64,000 nucleotides of DNA from DATGPD01 sp031423015 (lineage in GTDB: Bacteria > Planctomycetota > UBA1135 > UBA2386): assembly GCA_031423015.1 (NCBI GenBank), contig JANPER010000055.1:10011-74010 (forward strand). The letters are read 5' to 3'. Below are positions 25,685-33,586 of the stretch, in pieces. Both the position numbers and the translations under genes were made by a program. Numbering within the stretch: the first letter of the stretch is position 1; each line of letters begins with the position of its first letter. The notes below the pieces were generated by a model. That model made no database searches. It saw only the letters and a list, made by a program, of their open reading frames with translations, and was not told the origin of the DNA.

Positions 25685-27319
25685 TCAAGTGCCGCCGCCT
25701 TCTTCGATGCGTTTCTTCAACGAGTCGAGCAGCATCGCCATCATCTCTTCGATCTGACGCTGCATGTCTTGGGTGGTGGTGCCGGTCTCGCACTGCACCA
25801 ACCGGTCGCTCACCTTGGTCAGGTCGATCTCCAACTCGGCGAACAGCTCGGGGAACACCGCGGTGGTGCCGTCTTCTTCCAGCAGCTTGATTGCGTCGTG
25901 TGACTCCGAGGCCAGACCGGCCTCGCCCTTCGACTCCTTGGCGCAGCGCTCTTGGATCGACGCCGGCACCACGTCGGCCGCGGTGAGCGCCTCGCCTTTG
26001 AGGCGATCAGTCACTTTGGTCAGCGCGGTCAGCTCGCGTTGCTTGGCGAGCATCGCGGTGAGCCGTTCTTCCAGCGCCTTCAGCACCTGGTCTTGCATCT
26101 CTTGGCGGAGCTGCGCCAGCGCGTCTTCGAGTTCTTGCTTGGCCTTCTCGAGTTCGTCTTGGGCGTCCTGCTGGTCTTGCTTCGCCTTGCCAGGCTTGCG
26201 CTCCTTGAGCTGACCGGCGGCAGCCTTCTGCTTGGGCACGCTCTGTTGCACGTTCTTCTTGCCCGGCGTCGGCTTCGCCTCGTCACCTGGCTCGCTCGCC
26301 TGCATGTCCTCGGCGAGCTTGTCGGTCTGCCCCTGCGTCTGCTCCTGCGCCTTCACCTGTTGCTCGAACGGGATCTGCAGCAGCTTGCGGCGCGCCTCTT
26401 CGCTGAGCTTCTCGAGGTCACCGAGCGCCTCCTTGAGCTTGTCGATCGCCTTCTGCTGATCTTCCAGCGACGACTCGGGCTTGTTGGCTTCCAACTTCTG
26501 CTGCGCCTCACCCATCGATTTGGCAGCGCCCTGGCAGGCACCGGCGCACTTGCTGCACCCCTCGCCCGGCTTGCCGCCGCCATCCTTGGCTTCGCCGCTC
26601 TTTTGTTCGCCAGGCTTTGGTTCGCCAGGCTTGCCCTCAGAAGCTTCGGGCTTGGCGAGCTTGTCGGCATCCTTGCCAACCTTGTCTAGTTGCTCGGAGA
26701 GTTCCTCGGCTTGCTTCTTCAGCTCGCCCTGCTTGTCGGCCATCTCCGCCGCCTTGGGCCCGACGTTCAAGCCGGCTTCGTTGGTGGCGTCGCGCAGCTT
26801 GCTCTGCTCGGCCAGTAGCTCGCTCACCTTCGCCTTCGCCGCCTCGAGGTCGCGCAGGTGCTGCTCGATCGCCTCGGTCTCCGCCGACGCCCGCTTCTCG
26901 CGCGCCTGCTCGTCGATCAGCTTGTCGACGCGGTCTTTGAACTGCGTCAGTCGCTCGATCTCTTCGAGCAGTTTCTTGAGGTCGACATCCTTGTTCTGCA
27001 GCAGCGCGACCAGCTCTTCGATCTCGCGCTTCACCTCGTCCATGCGCTCGAGCGCCTCGTCCCAGCGCTCGGTCTGCAAGAGCGCGCCGACGCCGTCGAG
27101 GTCGTCGTGGATGCGCGTCTCCTGCACGTGCCGGTTGCCGACCTTGAGCACACGGCTCTCCTCGGGCGCCGTGGTCGAGAGCACCACCTGCAGGTCCTGC
27201 ATCTTGCGATGCAGCGCCGCGAAGCGCTGGCGCGCCTGCTCCTGCTTGTCGGTGATGTTCTGCGCCAGCAAGCTGCCGGCGAAGAGCACGGCGGCGAACA
27301 ACAGTTGAACCATGCGCAT
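25685..27319 (-). CDS. Secreted Lys/Glu-rich coiled-coil protein of the Bat-type cluster
   Basis: The 544-residue protein has a signal peptide (VQLLFAAVLFAGSLLAQNI). Long heptad-rich helices then cover almost the whole length, with a Lys/Pro/Gly-rich low-complexity part around residues 220-270 containing CSKCAGACQ, a cysteine pair cluster. It ends at MLLDSLKKRIEEGGGT before the TGA. Proteins of this kind follow the DUF4175-like gene in planctomycete VWA clusters and are thought to act in the periplasm; the role is unknown. The gene begins 17 nt after the DUF4175-like stop. Confidence 0.7.
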   Translation of the reverse strand: MRMVQLLFAAVLFAGSLLAQNITDKQEQARQRFAALHRKMQDLQVVLSTTAPEESRVLKVGNRHVQETRIHDDLDGVGALLQTERWDEALERMDEVKREIEELVALLQNKDVDLKKLLEEIERLTQFKDRVDKLIDEQAREKRASAETEAIEQHLRDLEAAKAKVSELLAEQSKLRDATNEAGLNVGPKAAEMADKQGELKKQAEELSEQLDKVGKDADKLAKPEASEGKPGEPKPGEQKSGEAKDGGGKPGEGCSKCAGACQGAAKSMGEAQQKLEANKPESSLEDQQKAIDKLKEALGDLEKLSEEARRKLLQIPFEQQVKAQEQTQGQTDKLAEDMQASEPGDEAKPTPGKKNVQQSVPKQKAAAGQLKERKPGKAKQDQQDAQDELEKAKQELEDALAQLRQEMQDQVLKALEERLTAMLAKQRELTALTKVTDRLKGEALTAADVVPASIQERCAKESKGEAGLASESHDAIKLLEEDGTTAVFPELFAELEIDLTKVSDRLVQCETGTTTQDMQRQIEEMMAMLLDSLKKRIEEGGGT

Positions 27320-27336
27320 TCGGAATCTCCGCGTGC

Positions 27337-29640
27337 CTACTTCTTGTCGCCGTCCTTGCGTTGGGTCGGCGGCTTGTCCTTGTCGTCGCGATCAGGTCCG
27401 AAGAACTCGGACCCCGCCTCGCCACGGCGCTTACGGACCTCGTCGGTGTTGGCGCCCCACAGCTTAAGGAAGTCGCGCCACCCCGCGATCACCGCGGCCA
27501 GGCCCTCCTGCTGCTGCATGTGCGCCAAGATGCTTTGGATCTTGCGAGTGATCGAGTCACAAATCGTTATTGCGACTTGCTTTAGATCGTCTTGGCCGCC
27601 GTTGGCGTAGGCCTCGGTCGCCGCCGCTGCCTGGGGAAAATCATCGGTGGACAACTGCGCCAGCGGCTGCACGACGCGCTCCCGCATCGGCCGGACGGCG
27701 CTCGCATCCAGCAGCCGGTTGTTGAGAGTCTCCTCGACGATCTGCAGGTAGCTCTGACCGATGGTGCCGGTACGCGCACCCAGATCGCGCGCAGTCTTGG
27801 CCAGTTGCAACAGCTTCTGACGCGCCTGCGGCGCGCGCGGATCTTGCGCGGTCGGACTCATCGTCTCGTCGAGTTGGGCGCGCGCGACCTGGTGTTGTGC
27901 CAGCAGACCCTCGAGCATCTTGCGCTGTTCGAGCTGTCGGCGCTGCAGGTCCGCCGCGAGTTCTTCGGCGGTGACGACGCGGAACACCGCGGGCTCACCC
28001 TGCGCCACGTGGGCTTCGCCGGGGCCGAAGTTGTCGGTGGCGTCGAATCGCAAAGCCAACATGTGTCCAGGCTGGGTCTTGCCGAGATCGCGCAGGTCGA
28101 TGGTCACCGACGTGATCAGCTCGCGCTCGCCCTTGACGAAGGCTTCGAGCCCGCCGACCTCGATCGGCGTGAACTCGACTTCGGGCTCGGGAATGGGCGC
28201 ATCGGAGACCAGCGGCGGGACCGGCGGCGGAGCCTGCGTCGGATCGGGCGTCGCGTCAGGCAGCTGCGCGGGTTCACCTTGTTCCGACGCCGACGCCGGT
28301 GCGGTCGGCTTGCCGGTGATGCGGTGCCACGCCGACACGCTGACCAGGCCGAGATCGTCGCGCACCGTGAGATCGGCCGGAATGCGCGCGATGGCGGTCA
28401 CCATCGAGCCGATCCCGCGCAGGCGCAGATCGATCGTCGGCACCTGGTCGTCCTGCACGCGCACGAAGAGGCGCGGCGGCGCCTTGCTGCCAAGCCGATC
28501 GCGGTCGACGACATCGACGATGACGGCGCCGGTCTGCGCCGGCACGAATTCACCGCGCAGGGTATGGCCATCGGCATCGACCGTGAGCGGCAGCCGCTGC
28601 GCCTCGCCCACCAACAGGAACGCCTCCTGCACCGGCTTGTCGCTGCGCGCGCGCAACGCGAGCTTGCTGCCGCGCAGCACGCGGATGTCGCCGTCCTTGG
28701 TCGGCGACTCGGCGGTCCCACCGACGTAGGCCGGCGGTTCGACCGTCACCTGCAGGTCGGTGAGCACGGGCCGCTGCACGATCTCGACCGTGAGAGCCTC
28801 GGTCACGCCATCACCACCTTCGGCGGTGAGCGTCACGCCTTCGAGCAAGGCGGTGAGCGTGGCGCGGAACTCAGCGTCGCCGGTGAGGGTCATCGACTCG
28901 GTGCCACGCTCGCCGCCCGCGAAGCGATAGAACAACTTGACCTGTTCGGGCACCTCGCCGCCCGCGGTCACGCGCAGCGTGAGATCGTCGCCCTGCGGCA
29001 GTCGCAGCACGGGATCGATGAACAGCAGGTGCGTGCGGCGTGGCCACTCGATCGCCGACAGCAGCACGTTGCGCCTGAACCACAGCTTGAAGGTACCGCG
29101 GTCGAGCGCGATCCACGCGCCGACGCCGGCAACCAAGGCGAGGGCCAGCGCGCCGTAGCGCAGCGCGCGCGCGCCGTCGATGGCGCCGCCGAACGCGATC
29201 CTGCGCACGCGCTCGGTCACCTGGCCGACGACGTACTGCATCATCTGCCGCGACTCGCCGACGGCTGCGCCGGCGCTCGCCCCGGTCGGTGCGTCCACCA
29301 CGCGCGCAAACTGCACCGCGCTGATCAGCGCTTCCTGCAAGGGTGGGTCGTGGCGCTCGACCGCGAGCGCCAGCTCGTCATCGCTGAGCTTCACGCGCAT
29401 CGGCCGCAACAGCCGCTTGTGCACGATGCGCGCGCCGACCAGCGCCACCAGCACGAGCAGCGCCGCGCGATAGCCGGTCTCCAGGCGAAACGTGCGATCG
29501 AGCACGAAGCTCAGCGCGACGAAGATCCCCGCGGCGATCGCCAGCGTGCCCACGGCCTCGATCAGGATGCCGGTCCGCGCGCGCGCGCGAAGGCGCGCAA
29601 AGGGTTGCAAGATCGCCGTCGTCATCGTCCGGTCATGCAC
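27337..29640 (-). CDS. DUF4175-like membrane protein
   Basis: The 767-residue protein has two N-terminal membrane segments (GTLAIAAGIFVALSFVL, AALLVLVALVGARIV) and a third near residue 160-180 (YGALALALVAGVGAWIAL). A large periplasmic part follows with beta-sandwich character (LTDLQVTVEPPAYVGGTAE) and a final coiled-coil region. It matches the DUF4175-type protein that accompanies MoxR/VWA clusters in planctomycetes; function unknown. The upstream partner in such clusters, the second VWA gene, is separated here by a toxin-antitoxin pair. Confidence 0.7.
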   Translation of the reverse strand: MHDRTMTTAILQPFARLRARARTGILIEAVGTLAIAAGIFVALSFVLDRTFRLETGYRAALLVLVALVGARIVHKRLLRPMRVKLSDDELALAVERHDPPLQEALISAVQFARVVDAPTGASAGAAVGESRQMMQYVVGQVTERVRRIAFGGAIDGARALRYGALALALVAGVGAWIALDRGTFKLWFRRNVLLSAIEWPRRTHLLFIDPVLRLPQGDDLTLRVTAGGEVPEQVKLFYRFAGGERGTESMTLTGDAEFRATLTALLEGVTLTAEGGDGVTEALTVEIVQRPVLTDLQVTVEPPAYVGGTAESPTKDGDIRVLRGSKLALRARSDKPVQEAFLLVGEAQRLPLTVDADGHTLRGEFVPAQTGAVIVDVVDRDRLGSKAPPRLFVRVQDDQVPTIDLRLRGIGSMVTAIARIPADLTVRDDLGLVSVSAWHRITGKPTAPASASEQGEPAQLPDATPDPTQAPPPVPPLVSDAPIPEPEVEFTPIEVGGLEAFVKGERELITSVTIDLRDLGKTQPGHMLALRFDATDNFGPGEAHVAQGEPAVFRVVTAEELAADLQRRQLEQRKMLEGLLAQHQVARAQLDETMSPTAQDPRAPQARQKLLQLAKTARDLGARTGTIGQSYLQIVEETLNNRLLDASAVRPMRERVVQPLAQLSTDDFPQAAAATEAYANGGQDDLKQVAITICDSITRKIQSILAHMQQQEGLAAVIAGWRDFLKLWGANTDEVRKRRGEAGSEFFGPDRDDKDKPPTQRKDGDKK

Positions 29641-29904
29641 GCGGCTCGGGCGTGGGGCGCGCCTGCCGGGAGTCGGCAGACGGTATCCACGGCGAGGCCA
29701 TCAGGGTAGGGTCGGGCGAAAGGCCAAACCGACGCCGGAGGTCCATTCACATCGCCAGCACCAGGCGGCAGGCCATCTCAACGCAGGTGGAACACCTGCG
29801 CCGCGGTGCTGCGGTGGTCAGCGCTCGTGGAGTCGAGCCAGAGCCATTGCGCGCACAATGGCCGCCATGTGCTGCGGGGACGAATCTCCAGACCTGTCTT
29901 CGGA

Positions 29905-29916
29905 TCTGAATTCAGA
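29905..29916. promoter_or_regulatory. Palindromic operator candidate of the toxin-antitoxin pair
   Basis: TCTGAATTCAGA is a perfect 12-bp palindrome ending 15 bp before the antitoxin ATG. Phd/YefM antitoxins bind such short palindromes to repress their own operon. Repeated CAGAC words flank it. Function inferred from position. Confidence 0.45.
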
Positions 29917-29931
29917 CTACTCTGCAGACCC

Positions 29932-30225
29932 ATGACGAAGCCCCTCCAGGTCTCCGAGGACATCTTGCCCATCGGTGAATTCAAGGCCCACGTGGCCCAG
30001 GTGCTACGGCGTCTTCGGGAGAAGCGGCGACCGTTGGTCATCACGCAGCACGGGAAGCCCACAGCCGTGCTCATCACGCCCAGAGACTTCGACCTGCTGC
30101 GAGAACGAAGCCGACTCGGGTCCGCGATCGCTGAGGGGATGGAAGACGCGCGCGCTGGACGTGTCCTTGACGATGATGCTCTGGGTCCGAACCTGGAGCC
30201 AGCTCGCCCCAAGAGCCGCCGGTGA
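29932..30225 (+). CDS. Phd/YefM-family antitoxin
   Basis: The 97-residue protein has the Phd/YefM fold pattern: GEFKAHVAQVLRRLREKRRPLVITQHGKPTAVLITPRDFDLLRER. The N-terminal part binds DNA and represses the operon; the C-terminal Arg/Pro-rich tail would wrap the toxin. The ATG at 29932 was chosen over an upstream open frame because the conserved domain starts there and a palindrome lies just ahead. It overlaps the toxin start by 4 nt (GTGA). Confidence 0.85.
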   Translation: MTKPLQVSEDILPIGEFKAHVAQVLRRLREKRRPLVITQHGKPTAVLITPRDFDLLRERSRLGSAIAEGMEDARAGRVLDDDALGPNLEPARPKSRR

Positions 30226-30545
30226 GGCTCCGCTGGACGGACCGCGCGCGTCGCGATCTTGCCGAGATCCGGCGGTACATTGCGCGGGACAGCGAGTCGG
30301 CTGGGAGGCGCTGGGTGCAAAAGCTCCGGGAGCGGGCACGTCGAGCAGCGACCATGCCCGGCGCCGGACGTGTCGTACCGGAGATCGAGCACGATGACAT
30401 CCGCGAGGTGTTCGTCGGGAGCTACCGCATCGTGTACTGGGTCCGGCAGAAGACCGTGGATGTTCTGACTGTCTTCGAGGGGCATCGTCTCCTGCGCTCC
30501 GCAGACTCGGCTGATCTCGACCAAGGGGACGAAGCGAACTCCTGA
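30222..30545 (+). CDS. RelE/ParE-family toxin
   Basis: The 107-residue protein matches RelE/ParE toxins: LRWTDRARRDLAEIRRYIARDS at the N-terminus, then GRVVPEIEHDDIREVFVGSYRIVYWV and VLTVFEGHRLL at the C-terminus. Such toxins cut mRNA on ribosomes or poison gyrase; which applies cannot be told. The GTG start overlaps the antitoxin stop. The pair lies on the opposite strand to, and between, two genes of the Bat-type cluster. Confidence 0.85.
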   Translation: MRLRWTDRARRDLAEIRRYIARDSESAGRRWVQKLRERARRAATMPGAGRVVPEIEHDDIREVFVGSYRIVYWVRQKTVDVLTVFEGHRLLRSADSADLDQGDEANS

Positions 30546-30577
30546 ACGGCCTCGCGCGCGCGCGTAACCGTTCAGGG
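30542..30577. terminator. Inverted repeat at the convergent toxin/VWA gene ends
   Basis: CCTGAACGG (30542-30550) pairs perfectly with CCGTTCAGG (30569-30577) around an 18-nt loop. It begins within the toxin stop codon and lies 36 nt before the end of the VWA gene on the other strand, so it may end transcription from both sides. No T-run is present. Confidence 0.4.
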
Positions 30578-30578
30578 T
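30565..30578 (-). repeat. Motif CCCTGAACGGTTAC, copy 1
   Basis: This 14-base motif lies exactly 34 nt beyond the stop codon of the second VWA gene. A near-identical copy lies 34 nt beyond the BatA-VWA stop at 40949-40962. Its role is unknown; it may be a 3'-end signal or a junction sequence. Confidence 0.4.
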
Positions 30579-30612
30579 CAGTTGAGCCCTCGGCCGATTT
30601 CGTCATCCGCGT

Positions 30613-33117
30613 TCACATCAAGTTGAACCGCTTGCGCAGCCACCACTCCGCCGCCAGCACCAGCACCAAGGCCATGACCGTCACCCAGGAATCCCACATC
30701 GGATACGGGGTCAAGAAGACGTCGGTCGCGGTCAGCGACGGGATGTCGCGCACCGCGGCCATGAGCTGCGACGGATCGCGCAGCAGCTTGCCGCCCTCGA
30801 CGCCAGCGATGCCGGCGAGCGTGGTCAGGTCAATCGGCCCTTCGCTCTCCACCGCCGCGCGCACGACCTGCAGGGTCACCGACACGCCACCTTGCGCCTC
30901 GACCCGCAGCATGCCGGTCGCGGTCGGCCGCAACATGGCCTCGTAGCGGCCGGGGATGCCTTCGACCGGCGAGCAGGGCAGCGTCGCCTCGCTGCCATCG
31001 TCGCGGATCACGCGCAGGGTGAAGCCCGGGTCGGTCAACGGTTCGAGGCGTTCATTACGCGCGTCGACTTCGACGCGCACCGACTCGCCGAGCTCGACCT
31101 TGTCGGCCGCGACCAGCACGCGAGTGCGCGCCCCGCCGGCGCGCAGCCGGCCCTCGAACAGGTAGCGGATGCCCTTCACCCAGAACCGCTCGTAGCCGGT
31201 GCGGAACGTGCCGCGCCAGCGATACGTCTCGTCGGTGGCGGTGAACAATACGCGGCCCGTGCCGACCGATTGGGTCGCCACCAGCGGCACCTCTTTGCCA
31301 TCGATGGTGCGCAGGCGCGGGTTGCCGTGCACCACCACCGCGACCGCCGCAGGCTTGGTGTTGGCGATCGGGAACGCCCAGAAGAACCCCGGCAAGCGCT
31401 CGAACGCCAGCCGGCTCTCCTCGCGGCCATCGACGATCGACGCGAGCGGCAGGTTGACGCCCATCGGCGTCAGGTTCCACGACCACGCGGTGTCGAACGC
31501 ATGTCCCAGGCCGATGAGTTGATCCGCCGCGCGCACGTCGAGTTCGACGGGCAACAACTGCGCGATGCCGTACGTGGGCGCTTCGGCGCGGGTCGCCGAC
31601 AGCGTGTACTTCTCGCCCGCCACCCACCACAAGCCGGCGCCGTCCTTGTCGATCTGGTCGCGCACCATGTTGCAGAAGTCGGGCGACAGCTTGCGCGGGT
31701 CGGGGTCCATGAACACGAACACGTCGAACGGCGCCAGCAGCTCGCGCGTGTTCGGCAGCTCGGTCAGCGGCGTGCCGTCGGCATCCTGCGGAAAGGCGGG
31801 GTCGGCGCTCTGCAACCAGCAGGAGACGTCGATCGTCTTGTCGCGCAGCAGCGTGTCGCGCAGGATGCGGAACTCGGGCGACGGGCCGCCGGAGAGCAAC
31901 AGCACGCGCGTCTGCTCGGCGAGCACTTGCACGCGCGCGCGCTTGCTGTGGCGTTCGGGCACGATCGGCTCGCCGCTCGGTGGCAGCACTTCGATCGTGT
32001 ACTCGAAGGCGCCGGCGCGCTCGGCGGTGAGGTCTTCGAACACGACGCGCGCGGTGGGTGCGTTCGGCGACAGACGCACGTTCTTGCTCTGCACCGGCTG
32101 CGGCGCGCCGCCACCGGATGCCACCGACAAGCGCACGCTGAGTTCCTGCTCGGGATAGCCCTGCTGATGCACCTCGGCGGTGATCTTGAACGGATCCTTC
32201 TGGAACACGCGCTCGGGCACGTCGGCGCGACGCAGCGCGGTGGTCTGCGTCTCCGAAGGATCACCGATCGGCAGCACCACCGTGAGCGGCACCTTGCGCT
32301 GTTGCAGCAGGCGCGCGACCTCGGCGCCCTGCGGCCCGAGGTTGCGGCGTCCGTCAGTCAGCAGGATGACGGCCGCCACCGCGGCATCGCGGCTGCGTTC
32401 GAGCGCGGCGCGCACCGCGAGGCCAGGGTTGGTGTGGCGACCCTCGGGCAAAAGCGCCGTGAGGTCCGGCAGGGTGGGCGCCACGGGTTGCCCTTGTTGC
32501 GGCGGCGGCACTGCCAGCGGCAGCGGATCGAGGCCGCTGGCGAACGCGTAGGCGTGCAGCGTGTTCTTGTCAGCGAGCACGCGCAGCAGCGCCGCGTCGT
32601 CGCGCTGCAACAGCGTCTTGCTGAGTTCGAGCCGCGTGCTCGCCGCCGGGTCGGCGACCCCAAGCTCGCGCCACGCACGCGCGACGTCCTGCACTTCCTC
32701 GCGTCGATACGCATCGACGTGCGCCATCGACTGCGAAACATCCAGCAGGAGAATGGTGTGCCCTGGCCTGACCTCGCGCTTGACCGACACCAGGTTGGGC
32801 TCGAACAGCACGAGGAGCGCGAGCAGCACGGCGACTACCCGCAGTCCCGCGAGCACCAAGCGCCGCCCGCGGCTCAGGTCTTGCCGATGCCGGCGATACA
32901 GCCAGACCACGAGCCAGATGGCCAGCGCGCTGCCCGCCAACGCCACGAGCCCCATGCCGCCGGCCGGGAACGCGCTCAACTCGAAGCGCAGCTCGGTGCC
33001 AGGCTCGACTTCGATGCCGAGGAGGCGGGCGATGCTCTGGAGAACGTGCTGCACGGGCGATTCGTCAGGACCTCTGTGGCTCGGGCGTTTGGGCCGCGGC
33101 GGCGATGGCCTCGACAA
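30613..33117 (-). CDS. VWA-domain membrane protein with glutamine-amidotransferase-like part
   Basis: The 834-residue protein has two membrane segments near residues 52-105 (LVALAGSALAIWLVVWLY; VLAGLRVVAVLLALLVLF), then a VWA domain with the metal-site motif LLDVSQSMA and the far loop AVILLTDGRRNLG. A central region (RVLLLSGGPSPEFRILRDTL, FDVFVFMDPDPRKLS) resembles class I glutamine amidotransferase-like domains. It ends with a C-terminal membrane segment. Such proteins accompany MoxR ATPases in planctomycetes. It is the partner of the BatA-VWA gene, which lies 8 kb away here. Confidence 0.75.
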   Translation of the reverse strand: MSRPSPPRPKRPSHRGPDESPVQHVLQSIARLLGIEVEPGTELRFELSAFPAGGMGLVALAGSALAIWLVVWLYRRHRQDLSRGRRLVLAGLRVVAVLLALLVLFEPNLVSVKREVRPGHTILLLDVSQSMAHVDAYRREEVQDVARAWRELGVADPAASTRLELSKTLLQRDDAALLRVLADKNTLHAYAFASGLDPLPLAVPPPQQGQPVAPTLPDLTALLPEGRHTNPGLAVRAALERSRDAAVAAVILLTDGRRNLGPQGAEVARLLQQRKVPLTVVLPIGDPSETQTTALRRADVPERVFQKDPFKITAEVHQQGYPEQELSVRLSVASGGGAPQPVQSKNVRLSPNAPTARVVFEDLTAERAGAFEYTIEVLPPSGEPIVPERHSKRARVQVLAEQTRVLLLSGGPSPEFRILRDTLLRDKTIDVSCWLQSADPAFPQDADGTPLTELPNTRELLAPFDVFVFMDPDPRKLSPDFCNMVRDQIDKDGAGLWWVAGEKYTLSATRAEAPTYGIAQLLPVELDVRAADQLIGLGHAFDTAWSWNLTPMGVNLPLASIVDGREESRLAFERLPGFFWAFPIANTKPAAVAVVVHGNPRLRTIDGKEVPLVATQSVGTGRVLFTATDETYRWRGTFRTGYERFWVKGIRYLFEGRLRAGGARTRVLVAADKVELGESVRVEVDARNERLEPLTDPGFTLRVIRDDGSEATLPCSPVEGIPGRYEAMLRPTATGMLRVEAQGGVSVTLQVVRAAVESEGPIDLTTLAGIAGVEGGKLLRDPSQLMAAVRDIPSLTATDVFLTPYPMWDSWVTVMALVLVLAAEWWLRKRFNLM

Positions 33118-33385
33118 GGCCGCGCGAACTCTACGTGCGCCACCTCACCAAGACGAGGTCGGAGTGGCTACGGGCTTGAACATGGCCCGCGCCACGTAGA
33201 TCACCTCGCCTCGACGTGGCGCGCTGCTCGTGCGGCGGTTGTTTGCCGAACACGGCGGCGCTAGGCTCGCAGCCGCGGGAGCACACTCAGGGCTCTCCGC
33301 AACGCCGTCGCGGCAATCACCGCATTGCCTCTCGCACCTAGCGGCGGGTAGCGGCAGCGATTGCCGCTGGTAGCTCCCAAACAAG

Positions 33386-33580
33386 ATGCCATCCCTGCGA
33401 CGCACCATCTTCGGCCTGGGCGTGCTCGCAGCGGTGATCACCGGGTGGCGTGAGCTGTGGTTCTTGACCGACGACGCGTTCATCGCCTTCCGCTATGTGA
33501 GCAACGCGATGGAGGGTCGCGGGCTGGTATGGAATCCGGCGCCGTTCGCGCAAGTCGAAGGCTACACGAGTTTCTTGTAG
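33386..33580 (+). CDS. N-terminal piece of a GT-C membrane glycosyltransferase, cut by a TAG
   Basis: The 64-residue piece holds a membrane segment (FGLGVLAAVITGWREL) and then LTDDAFIAFRYVSNAMEGRG and VEGYTSFL, the acidic catalytic loop and the strongly conserved end of the first extracytoplasmic loop in polyprenyl-phosphate mannosyltransferase-like proteins. Those families read YTSFLW; here the Trp codon is TAG (33578-33580). The same frame continues at once in the next entry. A nonsense mutation is the simplest explanation. Confidence 0.65.
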   Translation: MPSLRRTIFGLGVLAAVITGWRELWFLTDDAFIAFRYVSNAMEGRGLVWNPAPFAQVEGYTSFL

Positions 33581-33586
33581 GTCGTC

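Noticed and set aside
25685..25687. TGA as a selenocysteine codon
   Set aside because: No selenocysteine-insertion hairpin is apparent after it, and the position is a glycine linker instead of a redox site.
30613..33264. Long open frames on the opposite strand of the VWA, DUF4175-like and propeller genes
   Set aside because: They are shadows caused by high GC third positions; their translations are Arg/His-rich with no domain motifs.
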